The notes below the pieces were generated by a model. That model was not told the origin of the DNA. It saw nothing but the letters and a program-made list of their open reading frames with translations, and did not search any database. Positions 34,441 through 43,908 of a DNA stretch of 64,000 nucleotides are shown here, one piece after another. A program made the translations under genes and the position numbers. Source of the stretch: JAZDFP01 sp043801445 (lineage in GTDB: Bacteria > Planctomycetota > MHYJ01 > JACQXL01); contig JAZDMB010000012.1 of assembly GCA_043801445.1 (NCBI GenBank), forward strand, positions 11,326 through 75,325, in the 5' to 3' direction. Position 1 is the first letter of the stretch, and each line of letters opens with the position of its first letter.

Positions 34441-35232
34441 CTATTTAGCAGGTACATCTGCTAATTTAACACCAGCAATAATTAAAGTAGCCGTAATGTT
34501 ATCCGAATCAGGATTTGCATTTTCTATAATTGCTTTCTCTAAAGCAATGAATCTTTCAGCATTTCGAAGCAGATTAATAAATTTCATTATCGAATCGAAA
34601 CTCCCATTTATTTTGATGAAAACTAAATTTTTAGTGCCTAAGTTAGTCTTGATTACTGTTTCTTTGATATCCTTGAACTCCTTAAAATCGCTTTCGGTAG
34701 CACCAAAAGATATTACTTTTTGACAATTACACTCCATCGCTAAATTTACTAATTGTTCAATCATGTCCAATTTTTCATAGTATAAAGAAATCTTATCAGA
34801 AGATGCATTAGTTAGTGGAAACTCAAATTTAGAAGGTATCGGAATACCTTTTTGCGCGGCTTTTTTTTCCATCCGCTTCTGAGCCTCTTTCACTAATGTT
34901 TGGAAATTTAAGATTAACTCACCTGGTTGTTTATTAATGTCCGGTAATTGATAACCGGCTAATGACTTGAATTTTATTTTATTCTTCAATGTGGAATATC
35001 TACTTTCCATAAATTTCAATTCTTCTTCGGCATTCTGGATGCTCTTCTCGGCGATAAAATCTCCCTTTTTCACTTTATTCTCTATATCAAGACGAATCTT
35101 AGATTGTTCTTGCTTTAATCTAAGGATTTCCTGTTGATTTGGAATAATAAACAAATAATATCCACCAAGCACTAAAATTAAGGTGCCTATAATCAATAAC
35201 ACAAATTTCTTTTCTTTAATTAACCAATACAT
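34441..35232 (-). CDS. PilO-like inner-membrane assembly protein
   Basis: A 263-residue bitopic protein: transmembrane helix at residues 10-30 (FVLLIIGTLILVLGGYYLF), a coiled coil (about 30-85), then a periplasmic ferredoxin-like alpha/beta domain. This is the layout of PilO/GspM. Sequence similarity to PilO is weak, so the call leans on gene order: the PilM-PilN fusion is directly upstream, 2 nt away. Confidence 0.65.
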   Translation of the reverse strand: MYWLIKEKKFVLLIIGTLILVLGGYYLFIIPNQQEILRLKQEQSKIRLDIENKVKKGDFIAEKSIQNAEEELKFMESRYSTLKNKIKFKSLAGYQLPDINKQPGELILNFQTLVKEAQKRMEKKAAQKGIPIPSKFEFPLTNASSDKISLYYEKLDMIEQLVNLAMECNCQKVISFGATESDFKEFKDIKETVIKTNLGTKNLVFIKINGSFDSIMKFINLLRNAERFIALEKAIIENANPDSDNITATLIIAGVKLADVPAK

Positions 35233-35234
35233 AA

Positions 35235-36923
35235 TTATTTAGTGTTTATAATTTTATCTTTTGTTCTGATGACTATTTCAAATTCTTTTTTTCCTCGCGG
35301 TGTAGCTTTGGGAGTATCAAGTCTTTTCAGGGAAGCCTCAATCGACAAATAATCATTGTTTTGATTCAGCTCATCCACAAAACCTTTTAGTTTTTCCAAA
35401 CTAGGAGGATTATCATCCTCCAGATATCCGTTAATCGAAATTTCCTTTAAGTCCTCCGAATCAACACCTTTTGGCGTTTGACGTAAATCACGTGTAAGAG
35501 TTAGTTGAGAAATCCATGCTTCAGAAGAAAGATATTGAGCTATTAATCTCACCGTCACGTCTAACAAATTTGTCGCCTGTGTAATATTACTCAGTTTTTG
35601 ATAATTATTCTCTATTGACTTTTTACGGTCCTGCAATTCGCTGACACGCTTTAGCGTATTAATAAATTTTTGTTGCTCAGATTTCATACGCTTCATGTTT
35701 TCCGCTTCTTGACTGCTATAACCATAGATATTTACTATCCAAATAATCATCCCTACCAGTATCATAATTCCAGATGCAATTAAGGGAATGGTAGCTTTAT
35801 AAAAAGCTCTTTTCTTTTTCAGATGCGGTGGTAAAAAAGAAATATGTGTGTTTTTATCATGTGATGTCCCGCTTAATGCTAATCCCAGTGCTACGGAAAA
35901 ATCACAAGCAAACTCTGGAATTTTCTGCTTGGTTTCCGAAGAAACGCTATCCAATCTGATATTCTTAAAAGGCTCAAAAACTTCCACATGTTTATTCAAC
36001 ATTTCACCTAAATATCCGGCTAATCCCTTCAGTCTTGCACTACCACCGGAAATCAAGATACGATCAGGCGATAATTTTTCTATTTTTAATTGTGCTAAAG
36101 CAAAAGATATAGCTGATTCTATAGCTGACTGAAATTGTCCGACACCGCTACGAAGTGCCTCTTGTAATAATTGGTCTTCGCCGGTTATTTTCGTCTCACG
36201 TGGTAAAATCTTAGCGTGACTTGTTTTTAATGATTCAGCCTGTTCTTGTGAAATACCAAGTCTATTATGAATAGCCTCTGTTAAATCCTGTCCCCCAACA
36301 GCAATATTGCGAGCAAAGATTAAGTTAGCACCTTGATGTATAACTATTTCCGTATTGACCAACCCAAAATCAGCTAATAATACCGTTTCTGTCGGCAGCA
36401 CTATCTCATTTTTTCTCAAAGTATGAGATAACGCTATTGCATTTGGAGAGATATCCTCTACTCTAATACCGCATCTCGTTAGTCTTTTTATCTCCTCATC
36501 AATAAAAGTATTTTTAGCCATTCCAACCAATACAGGGATTTCCGGATAGCTTTTATCAGCAAGATTTAACTTGCAATAATCAGAATAAAGATTTTCGCCG
36601 CTTTTCCCGCCAAGTTGCACCAATTCGTACCCTATCATTTTCTCGAAACGGATTGCCGATTGAATCGGCGGCATCTGAATAATCCGTAAGTTAATATCCT
36701 TTCCGGTCACCCCGATAATACATTCCGATGGAATTAATTTATTCTCGCTAAAAATGCGTTGGAACTGCACTCTTAGAATCTGATTCATTCTTGGACTATA
36801 TTTAGCCTGAAGCGGTAGCATATTTCTTACTTTTGCAATACCAACCAGTTTGAAACCGCCCAATGACGATATTATCTGGATAATTTTTATGTATGAATGA
36901 CCTATATCAATACCAGTCCACAT
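35235..36923 (-). CDS. pilM: PilM-PilN fusion protein
   Basis: Residues about 1-345 are an actin-like PilM ATPase: MWTGIDIGHSYIKIIQI with the phosphate-1 loop, VLLADFGLVNTEIVI (phosphate 2), VGGQDLTEAIHNRLG and ILISGGSARLKGLAGYLGEML (adenosine loop). Residues about 370-562 follow the PilN plan: a transmembrane helix (IPLIASGIMILVGMIIWIV), a coiled coil, and a periplasmic domain with VTVRLIAQYLSSEAWISQL. In most systems PilM and PilN are separate proteins whose contact couples cytoplasm to periplasm; here they appear joined. GspL/GspE-type proteins show a comparable cytoplasm-TM-periplasm design. The PilO-like gene follows at once. Confidence 0.8.
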   Translation of the reverse strand: MWTGIDIGHSYIKIIQIISSLGGFKLVGIAKVRNMLPLQAKYSPRMNQILRVQFQRIFSENKLIPSECIIGVTGKDINLRIIQMPPIQSAIRFEKMIGYELVQLGGKSGENLYSDYCKLNLADKSYPEIPVLVGMAKNTFIDEEIKRLTRCGIRVEDISPNAIALSHTLRKNEIVLPTETVLLADFGLVNTEIVIHQGANLIFARNIAVGGQDLTEAIHNRLGISQEQAESLKTSHAKILPRETKITGEDQLLQEALRSGVGQFQSAIESAISFALAQLKIEKLSPDRILISGGSARLKGLAGYLGEMLNKHVEVFEPFKNIRLDSVSSETKQKIPEFACDFSVALGLALSGTSHDKNTHISFLPPHLKKKRAFYKATIPLIASGIMILVGMIIWIVNIYGYSSQEAENMKRMKSEQQKFINTLKRVSELQDRKKSIENNYQKLSNITQATNLLDVTVRLIAQYLSSEAWISQLTLTRDLRQTPKGVDSEDLKEISINGYLEDDNPPSLEKLKGFVDELNQNNDYLSIEASLKRLDTPKATPRGKKEFEIVIRTKDKIINTK

Positions 36924-36978
36924 AATCAGTTACCTCTTAAGTTTTTCAGAAGCCCTATTAATTTAATTCCCCTTATTA

Positions 36979-39960
36979 TTATTTATTTTGAGAATTATCG
37001 CTTGGCAATTCCTTTTTTATTTTCTCTATATTTTGTTTAGCTTGTTGCGCAGCCGGAGTTTCCCCGTATTTCTGGATTATTTGCTGATAAAGCCAAAGCG
37101 CCATATTTAATTGTTTCTCTTTCAAGTAGCCATCAGCAACTACCATCACTTTTTCGGATTTTTGTTTATCATCGGAAACCTTTGCCTGCTGGGTTTCCGT
37201 TTTTATCGTCTGGATAATATTCTTAGCGCGCTCGGAGTATTCAGTATCCTTATACAAATTGACAATACTCTGAAACATTTTTAATGTCTTATCATATAAG
37301 GAAAAGTCTCTCATTATCCGTGCGGTTGACAATGAATCAAAAGCGTTTTGAACGCTTTCTTTAGCCTTATTTTCTAATGCATTTAATTTATCTTGAACTG
37401 CAGGAACATCATTAGGCTTTTTGTTCGACCCGGATGTAATCAAACGATATAATTTTATAGCTTCACCAAAGTTATTATTTCTCTCTGCTTCCTCAGCTTT
37501 ACTCAATATCCGCTCCCAATCAGTTTGACCTGGTATTGTTGATTGCAACCCAAATTCTATCTCAAAACTTAAAGGATTCTTGGTCTTGGATGAAGGTAAC
37601 GCCTTCTCGTCTTTAGGTGCCACTGCTGATGGTTGAAAAGAGTGAGCAAAATACAGCATATCTGAATCACGTGTAATCACAATGTCTACCGGTTGTGAAT
37701 ATTTCAAGATAGCAATATTACTGATTAATCCGAGGTCCATTTCAGTTATCATTTTTTCACTAATCTTCTCATATAAAGATTTTTCTATGGTTTCTCCGGC
37801 AGTGTTTAATAATCTTACATATTTTACATCTCCTATTGGCAATGAACAAACCAAGGAAAAATGTTTAGCCATAAGGGAATTATAAAGATTAGAAGGGAAA
37901 TTGTAATTTATCCCAAGTGCCGGACTGATATACGATTCCATTGAAATGTCCATTACATCCAAGGAACCCGGGTGAACTATCTGGTTTGTAAGATTAATAT
38001 TCTCATTTTGCGTATGGCTTACTATTTTCCCGAGACCATAAAAACTCTGGCGTGATTCTGTGTTCTCAGGCTTAAAAACCAATTCGCCTTTCAAGTGCAT
38101 TAAACGCTCTGTATCCTGTAATCTCCAGATACCTGAAGGAGCAATCGTAAGTTTATATGATTGATTAGTTAAAGTTAACTTGTCTGTTATTATTTGAGGC
38201 AATACCCTATCCGAATAGATTTGTAATAATGAAATGTTATCGAAATAAACTTTGGCGTTTGCTCCTAAAACTACACAAGAAACCCTGAGATATTCAGTCT
38301 CTAAGGTAGGTTTAGTATTTATCTTGCAATAACGCCACTCATTAGAACTCGATATAAAATCAGAGTAATCCTCCCTAATCACTTGATACTCATCATCAAG
38401 CCAGGTAATCTTATAGCCTGATAACGATTTCTTAAACTGGTCTGATTTTATCCATCCGCCAAAATTATATATTTCGCTAGGATTAGTTTTTGCTTTTGCC
38501 GGCACTCTGAAAATGGAATTATAGGTTAACTCGGTATAGAATTCCTTGCTATTATCCTTTTCTATCATAAGTGAATGCTGGCCATCCTGATATTCCCTAT
38601 CGGTAACGATTGCTTTAATAGTGCTATCTGAAAGAGGCTGCCAGCCATTGGGGAACATTGCCGGACGACTGAATTGTTCAAACGATGCCCCATCCGCAAC
38701 AAGATTCACCTTTTGATTCATCCCTTCTTTCATCTTGATATAACCATACACCAATATTGCACCGCTTATCAATATTATAATAGCGGCTTTTGATAATAAC
38801 GCGAAAATATTTCTGTAAGGAGTACTGATAAATTCCTCAGCCGGTGATGATGCGTAAATTACCATCGGCTTTTCCTTAACCAATTCTTTCCCGAAGATTA
38901 TTACGGCATCACCGATTTCTATCTCATCGCCGATTTCCAATTTCCTCTCTTTAATTCTGTTATCATGGAAATAGATACCGTTATGGCTGTCTAAATCAAC
39001 GATAACATAACCATCAGGAGTTTTTCTTATCTGGGCATGCGAACGCGAAACACCTTTATCGTCTAAAACCACCTCATTTTTCTTGTCCCGCCCGATTGAA
39101 ATGACATCCTTGTCCAATTGAAGTGTTTTGGTTGCATCACCTTCTTTTATAATTATTTGTGCCTCGGAAGTTGAAACCGGTCTTTCTTCGAGTTTCTCTT
39201 TACCTTTCTCTTTCTCTAATTCTTTCCCAAAGATAATTGTCGCCTTACCGATTTTTATCTCATCGCCGATTTCCAATTTTCTCTCTTTAATTCTGCTATC
39301 ATGGAAATAGATACCGTTATGGCTATCCAAATCAACGATAACATAACCATCAGGAGTTTTTCTTATCTGGGCATGTACACGCGACACACCTTTATCCTCT
39401 AAAACAGCCTCGTTTTTGCTGCTCCGCCCGATGGATATGCTATCCTTATCCAATTTAATTGTTTTAGAAGAAGTGCCTTCTTTTATGATTATTTGTGCCA
39501 CAGGACCAGGACCCGAAGATGGCTGTCCGTCACCACTCGGCTGTTCTTCGCCCTTACGGGACTGCTCCGCCGCCGCCTGTGGCGAGCCTAGCCCATCGGG
39601 GCTGGAAGATAGTCCGTCAGGAATGCCACTCTGCCGCTCCGGAACAGCGGAGGATGACTTTCCTTCGGCTGTCTCCGAGCCTTTCTCAAAGATAATTGTC
39701 GCCTTACCGATTTTTATTTCATCGCCGGCTTCTAATTTCCTTTCCTTAATCTTGTTATCATGAAAATAGATGCCATCAGGACTATCCAAATCAACGATAA
39801 CGTAACCATCAATAGTTTTTATTATCCGGGCGTGGACATCCGAAACACCGCTATCTCCCAAAACCACTTCATTTTTGCTGTCTCGCCCGATTGAAATGAC
39901 ATCCTTATCCAGTTGAAGTGTTTTGGTTGCGTCACCTTCTTTTATAATTATCTGTGCCAT
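36979..39960 (-). CDS. Triple-FHA membrane protein with periplasmic region and TPR-like end
   Basis: Three N-terminal FHA domains (about residues 1-95, 155-250 and 265-360) show the GR...S..H pattern: SIGRDSKNEVVL/VSDVHARI, SIGRSSKNEAVL/VSRVHAQI, SIGRDKKNEVVL/VSRSHAQI. FHA2 and FHA3 keep the DLDSHNG Asn, FHA1 has DLDSPDG. The linker between FHA1 and FHA2 is encoded by a GC-rich stretch (39505-39670). A membrane helix (IIILISGAILVYGYI) follows near 390. The periplasmic part begins with a CBM/discoidin-like beta region and ends in a TPR/YbgF-like helical region (VMVVADGYLKEKQLNMALWLYQQII). It probably reads Thr phosphorylation and anchors the PilM-N-O complex. The ATG at 39960 has no clear Shine-Dalgarno. 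Confidence 0.78.
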   Translation of the reverse strand: MAQIIIKEGDATKTLQLDKDVISIGRDSKNEVVLGDSGVSDVHARIIKTIDGYVIVDLDSPDGIYFHDNKIKERKLEAGDEIKIGKATIIFEKGSETAEGKSSSAVPERQSGIPDGLSSSPDGLGSPQAAAEQSRKGEEQPSGDGQPSSGPGPVAQIIIKEGTSSKTIKLDKDSISIGRSSKNEAVLEDKGVSRVHAQIRKTPDGYVIVDLDSHNGIYFHDSRIKERKLEIGDEIKIGKATIIFGKELEKEKGKEKLEERPVSTSEAQIIIKEGDATKTLQLDKDVISIGRDKKNEVVLDDKGVSRSHAQIRKTPDGYVIVDLDSHNGIYFHDNRIKERKLEIGDEIEIGDAVIIFGKELVKEKPMVIYASSPAEEFISTPYRNIFALLSKAAIIILISGAILVYGYIKMKEGMNQKVNLVADGASFEQFSRPAMFPNGWQPLSDSTIKAIVTDREYQDGQHSLMIEKDNSKEFYTELTYNSIFRVPAKAKTNPSEIYNFGGWIKSDQFKKSLSGYKITWLDDEYQVIREDYSDFISSSNEWRYCKINTKPTLETEYLRVSCVVLGANAKVYFDNISLLQIYSDRVLPQIITDKLTLTNQSYKLTIAPSGIWRLQDTERLMHLKGELVFKPENTESRQSFYGLGKIVSHTQNENINLTNQIVHPGSLDVMDISMESYISPALGINYNFPSNLYNSLMAKHFSLVCSLPIGDVKYVRLLNTAGETIEKSLYEKISEKMITEMDLGLISNIAILKYSQPVDIVITRDSDMLYFAHSFQPSAVAPKDEKALPSSKTKNPLSFEIEFGLQSTIPGQTDWERILSKAEEAERNNNFGEAIKLYRLITSGSNKKPNDVPAVQDKLNALENKAKESVQNAFDSLSTARIMRDFSLYDKTLKMFQSIVNLYKDTEYSERAKNIIQTIKTETQQAKVSDDKQKSEKVMVVADGYLKEKQLNMALWLYQQIIQKYGETPAAQQAKQNIEKIKKELPSDNSQNK

Positions 39961-40020
39961 AAAAAATAATTGCAATTACCCTATTCTTTGTCCACTTGTT
40001 CTAAGGATATAATAGCTTTT

Positions 40021-40048
40021 ATTGTATGATTTATATTTATTTTGCCAA
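40021..40048 (-). promoter_or_regulatory. Promoter of the FHA-PilMN-PilO-TPR operon
   Basis: On the minus strand TTGGCA (40043-40048) and TACAAT (40021-40026), spacer 16 nt, give a predicted start near 40014 and a leader of about 54 nt. Confidence 0.5.
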
Positions 40049-40079
40049 GAAAAACATTATTTTTTATATTATTATATTC

Positions 40080-40108
40080 TTGAAAACACTGCCTGATTTT
40101 TATATACT
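40080..40108 (+). promoter_or_regulatory. Promoter of the cyclophilin gene
   Basis: TTGAAA (40080-40085) and TATACT (40103-40108) with 17 nt between. Divergent from the FHA operon promoter about 35 bp away; leader about 35 nt. Confidence 0.55.
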
Positions 40109-40149
40109 TCTATGAATATTTATTAACCAAGTAATGAAAGGAGTTAGTT

Positions 40150-41154
40150 ATGACAGGAAAAAACATAGTCAAAATCGGCGCAATCTTAATGGTCGCACTT
40201 ATGTTAAATATCTCTCAACTAACTTATAGCAAGGAGGAAAAACAAATGCCTAACCCACCGCTCAAACTGACTATATCTTCTCCTCAAACAGAAGTGGTTA
40301 TCGGCGATTGGATTCAGATTGACTTAACACTTGCCAATACGACCGATATGGATATGAGGGTGGTAAAACCGGTTATTGATATTGATTCTATTTCATTCCA
40401 AATAAAAAATACTCCCCTATCGGATAAAGAAAAAGCTTGGAGTTTTATTTATTCCACCATTACGCCATCGGTTTATGAGCATAAAAAGGATACTATGGAG
40501 AAAATCACCATTGCAACTAAATCGGAATTCAAAACCAAGTTTAATATACCGGCTTTAGTCCTTGCCTCATGGCAGATTAAGGCTTCTTATCAGGGTGGCT
40601 CAGGAATAGTTTCATCCGAACTATTGGATTTCAAAATCATACCGCCTAAATCGGAAAAAGCCGATGAGGTTATTAATGACGGAGAATTAACCGCAACTAT
40701 AGAAACATCAAAAGGCACAATGTCCTGCAGATTCTTCTTTAATGCCGCGCCCAATACTATGCTTAATTTCGTAAAATCAGCCAAAGATGGATTTTACAAT
40801 AATCTTATCTTCCACAGGATTATTAAAGGGTTTATGATTCAGGGCGGATGCCCTCAAGGAACCGGAACGGGCGGACCGGGTTATTCCATTAAAGCTGAAT
40901 TTAATAAGAATAAGCATCTGAAGGGAATCCTATCTATGGCGCGAAGTACCAGCAATGACAGCGCCGGCAGCCAATTCTTCATCTGTTTAGCGCCCGCACC
41001 ATCATTAGATAATCAATACACTGCCTTTGGAGAACTATTGGAAGGTAAAGATGTTTTAGATGCTATCGGCTCTGTGAAAACCGGAGCCAGCGACAGACCT
41101 GTAGAAAATGTTACAATAAAAAAGATATCCGTCGGCTTTAAAGCAAAGAAGTAA
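40150..41154 (+). CDS. Exported cyclophilin-type peptidyl-prolyl isomerase
   Basis: Periplasmic protein-folding catalyst, 334 residues. A signal peptide covers residues 1-26 (IGAILMVALMLNISQLTYS). A beta-sandwich domain of about 145 residues follows (LKLTISSPQTEVVIGDWIQI), then the cyclophilin domain from about 185: LIFHRIIKGFMIQGGCPQGTGTGGPG with catalytic Arg, LSMARSTSNDSAGSQFFICLAP, and YTAFGELLEGKDVLD. AAAGGAG precedes the ATG by 7-8 nt. A second in-frame ATG at 40246 lies 8 nt after a perfect AGGAGG (40232-40237), which could give a cytoplasmic form lacking the signal peptide. Confidence 0.9.
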   Translation: MTGKNIVKIGAILMVALMLNISQLTYSKEEKQMPNPPLKLTISSPQTEVVIGDWIQIDLTLANTTDMDMRVVKPVIDIDSISFQIKNTPLSDKEKAWSFIYSTITPSVYEHKKDTMEKITIATKSEFKTKFNIPALVLASWQIKASYQGGSGIVSSELLDFKIIPPKSEKADEVINDGELTATIETSKGTMSCRFFFNAAPNTMLNFVKSAKDGFYNNLIFHRIIKGFMIQGGCPQGTGTGGPGYSIKAEFNKNKHLKGILSMARSTSNDSAGSQFFICLAPAPSLDNQYTAFGELLEGKDVLDAIGSVKTGASDRPVENVTIKKISVGFKAKK

Positions 41155-41245
41155 AACACGAATGGCACGAATGCGACGAATAGCACGAATATTAAAATAT
41201 AATCTCTTATTCGTGAGATTCGTTTTATTCGTGTGATTCGTGTTC
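41154..41245. repeat. Inverted-repeat element (CACGAAT type)
   Basis: The left arm AACACGAATGGCACGAATGC starts at the cyclophilin stop codon; the right arm ends GTGTGATTCGTGTT. The unit is CACGAAT instead of CACNAAG, the version also seen flanking the GxxExxY gene. About 20 nt before menA starts. Confidence 0.75.
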
Positions 41246-41264
41246 TTATGGAGCATTCCCCAAG

Positions 41265-42191
41265 ATGACCAAATTAAAGATATGGGCTAAGGCAATCCGG
41301 GCGCCTTTTTATACAGCCACCATTATCCCTATCGTCTTGGGCGCGGTTATCGGCTGGTCTGAAATCGGCATCTTCCACTGGGGCTATTTCCTGCTAGCTT
41401 TTATCGGCGGCATTCTCATCCATACCGGTGTCAATTTAGGCAACGACTATTTTGACCACGTCTCGCGTAACGATTGGAACAACCAAACCCCGACCCCATT
41501 TTCCGGAGGCAGCCGCTTTATCCAGAATAATATACTCAAACCATACCAATACCTGGTCGCCTCGCTGATTTGCTTCGCATCAGGCTCCCTAATCGGACTA
41601 TATCTTAACTATGTTCTGGCTGGAAATATGATACTTTATCTCGGAATCATCGGCGTATTCCTCGGATTCTTCTACACTGCCACGCCTATAAAGATTGGCT
41701 ACAGAGGATTCGGGCTGGGTGAATTAGCCGTCGGCTTAGGATTCGGTCCGATAATGGTTTTAGGCAGTTATTATGTCCAGACCCAGCATCTATCACTAAT
41801 CCCGTTATTGGCATCCATACCGGTAATGATTCTGATTGCCTTAGTCGTCTATATAAACGAATTCCCGGATTATGAAGCGGATAAATCGGTCAACAAAATA
41901 ACCATCCCGGTAATGTTAGGCAAAGAAAGAGCATCCTACATATTTTACGGATTACTTCTGACAACCTATTTGTATACGACAATATTTGTTATCCTGGGCA
42001 TATTCCCGTTATTTGCATTAATCACCCTATTAACACTGCCATTAGCCATAAAAGCCATCAAGGTAACCGAAGCGAATAAAGACAAGGTATACGAATTACT
42101 CCCGGCCAACGCATCAACTATTATGACCCATTTTGCCTTTGGCGCCTGCCTTATCATTGCCTATATCATAGATAAATTAGTTTTATTATAA
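41265..42191 (+). CDS. menA: UbiA-family prenyltransferase, MenA-like
   Basis: Integral membrane enzyme of 308 residues with eight to nine hydrophobic segments. The first Asp-rich site is NLGNDYFDHVSRND near residue 60 and the second is NEFPDYEADKSVNK near 205. The N-terminal KIWAKAIRAPFYTATIIPIVLGAVIGW and TPFSGGSRFIQ resemble 1,4-dihydroxy-2-naphthoate polyprenyltransferase, the membrane step of menaquinone synthesis. No other men gene is nearby, so another aromatic acceptor remains possible. Confidence 0.8.
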   Translation: MTKLKIWAKAIRAPFYTATIIPIVLGAVIGWSEIGIFHWGYFLLAFIGGILIHTGVNLGNDYFDHVSRNDWNNQTPTPFSGGSRFIQNNILKPYQYLVASLICFASGSLIGLYLNYVLAGNMILYLGIIGVFLGFFYTATPIKIGYRGFGLGELAVGLGFGPIMVLGSYYVQTQHLSLIPLLASIPVMILIALVVYINEFPDYEADKSVNKITIPVMLGKERASYIFYGLLLTTYLYTTIFVILGIFPLFALITLLTLPLAIKAIKVTEANKDKVYELLPANASTIMTHFAFGACLIIAYIIDKLVLL

Positions 42192-42230
42192 TGGTGGATT
42201 TTATTAATTCTCTACGAGAGTATAACCTAA

Positions 42231-43712
42231 TTAAATATCAATCTGCGCTTTTTGGAGCCTGCCGCTGAAATCAACGTATATGACTTTCCATTCCGAGAAA
42301 ACGTCTAATGCGGCATTACCGGCTTCTCGATGCCCGTTCCCGGTTTGATTCGTCCCGCCGAAAGGCAGATGAACCTCTGCTCCGATAGTCGGCGCATTAA
42401 CGTAAAAAAGACCGGTATAAACATCCCTCATCGCCACAAAGGCTTTATTTACATCCTGCGTATAGATTGAAGCGGAAAGACCATAAATAGTATCATTGCA
42501 GATTTCTATGGCATTCTGCAGATTATCGCATGGAATTATCGAAACGATTGGACCGAATATCTCTTCCTGCGCAACTCTCATTTTCGGATGGACATCCCCA
42601 AAAATAGTAGGTTCGTGGAAAAATCCGTATTTATAACTTCCCAAAATCAAACAGTTACCGCCGGCCAATAATTTGGCGCCTTCTGCCTTTCCGATTTTAA
42701 CGTAATTCATTACGGTATTAAGCTGGTCTTCATTTACCGATGGCCCCATTTCGGTTGTTGGATTAAGCCCATCGCCGACCTTTAATGCCTTTGCGCGGGC
42801 AACAAACTTCCGGGTAAACTCTTTCAGGACTTTTTTATGGACAATAATGCGTGAAGCAGCCGTGCATCTCTGGCCGGTCGTGCCGAATCCGCCCCAGATT
42901 GCCCCATCCACTGCTAAATCTATATTAGCATCATCCATCACCATAATAGCGTTTTTGCCGCCCATCTCCAGATTGGTATGCTTGAATGTCGGGGCACAGG
43001 TTTCCACTATAGTTTTTCCTATTTCGGTTGAACCTGTAAAAGAAACCAGTTTTACATCAGAAGATTCCATTAACGGCATTCCGACTTCTCCGCCTGAACC
43101 GGTTACAAAATTCACTACGCCTTTAGGTATTCCGGCTTCTTCGCATGCCTTGACTAAATTATAAGATGAAAGCGGCGTATCCGTTGCCGGTTTAAGAACC
43201 ACTGTATTCCCGCAGACCAATGCCGGCATAAGTTTCCATGACGGAATTGCCATAGGAAAATTCCAGGGCGTTATCAGGGCGCAAACGCCCATCGGCATCC
43301 TGACCGACATAGCAAATTTATTCTCTAATTCAGATGGCGTTGTCTGCCCGAACTGCCGCCTGCCCTCGCCAGCCATATAATAAGTCATATCAATGGCTTC
43401 CTGCACGTCGCCTCTCGTTTCCTTTAAGACCTTGCCCATTTCCCGGGTCATTTCGCGGGCATACTCTTCTTTCCGCTTGATTAATATCTCACCTGCCTTG
43501 AAAAGCAGTTCTGCCCGGCGTGGTGCGGGAACCAAACGCCACTTTTTATATGCCTCTCTGGCACTGGCGATTGCCATCCGGACATCTGCTTCCGATGACT
43601 TCTGGAAAACGCCTAAAACCTCTCTGGTATCTGCCGGATTCCTATTCTCAAAAGTCCGCCCTGATTTTGATTCAATCCATTCGCCGTTAATATAGTTTTT
43701 ATAGGTCTTCAT
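42231..43712 (-). CDS. Aldehyde dehydrogenase (NAD(P)-dependent)
   Basis: Oxidises an aldehyde to the acid; 493 residues. Landmarks are YINGEWIESKSGRTFENRNPA, ITPWNFPMAIPSWKLMPALVCGNTVV (cofactor site), FTGSTEIGKTI, the general-base Glu in LEMGGKNAIMV and the catalytic Cys in GQRCTAASR. The EEIFGPIVSIIPCD region and C-terminal PFGGTNQTGNG are intact. The sequence looks closest to the aminoadipate-semialdehyde/piperideine-6-carboxylate type, but the substrate cannot be fixed. I start at 43712, where GGAG lies about 10 nt upstream; ATG codons at 43727 and 43751 are less plausible. Confidence 0.88.
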   Translation of the reverse strand: MKTYKNYINGEWIESKSGRTFENRNPADTREVLGVFQKSSEADVRMAIASAREAYKKWRLVPAPRRAELLFKAGEILIKRKEEYAREMTREMGKVLKETRGDVQEAIDMTYYMAGEGRRQFGQTTPSELENKFAMSVRMPMGVCALITPWNFPMAIPSWKLMPALVCGNTVVLKPATDTPLSSYNLVKACEEAGIPKGVVNFVTGSGGEVGMPLMESSDVKLVSFTGSTEIGKTIVETCAPTFKHTNLEMGGKNAIMVMDDANIDLAVDGAIWGGFGTTGQRCTAASRIIVHKKVLKEFTRKFVARAKALKVGDGLNPTTEMGPSVNEDQLNTVMNYVKIGKAEGAKLLAGGNCLILGSYKYGFFHEPTIFGDVHPKMRVAQEEIFGPIVSIIPCDNLQNAIEICNDTIYGLSASIYTQDVNKAFVAMRDVYTGLFYVNAPTIGAEVHLPFGGTNQTGNGHREAGNAALDVFSEWKVIYVDFSGRLQKAQIDI

Positions 43713-43759
43713 ATGCGCACACTCCATTTTTCGGTTACTTAAAACTGTCAATATGCACC

Positions 43760-43787
43760 ATTATGCATACAGTATAACAATTGTCAA
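43760..43787 (-). promoter_or_regulatory. Promoter of the aldehyde dehydrogenase gene
   Basis: Minus strand TTGACA (43782-43787), 16-nt spacer, CATAAT (43760-43765); leader about 40 nt. A second TTGACA lies further downstream at about 43746. Confidence 0.5.
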
Positions 43788-43908
43788 GATATTGAGAATT
43801 ATTACTTATGTCCCCCGAACCCCGCTGAATTCGCCGAATTACGAACAATGAATGGCTAAATCTGGAGATGGTGGAATAATAAATCTTCCTAAAAATTAGA
43901 TATTTTTC

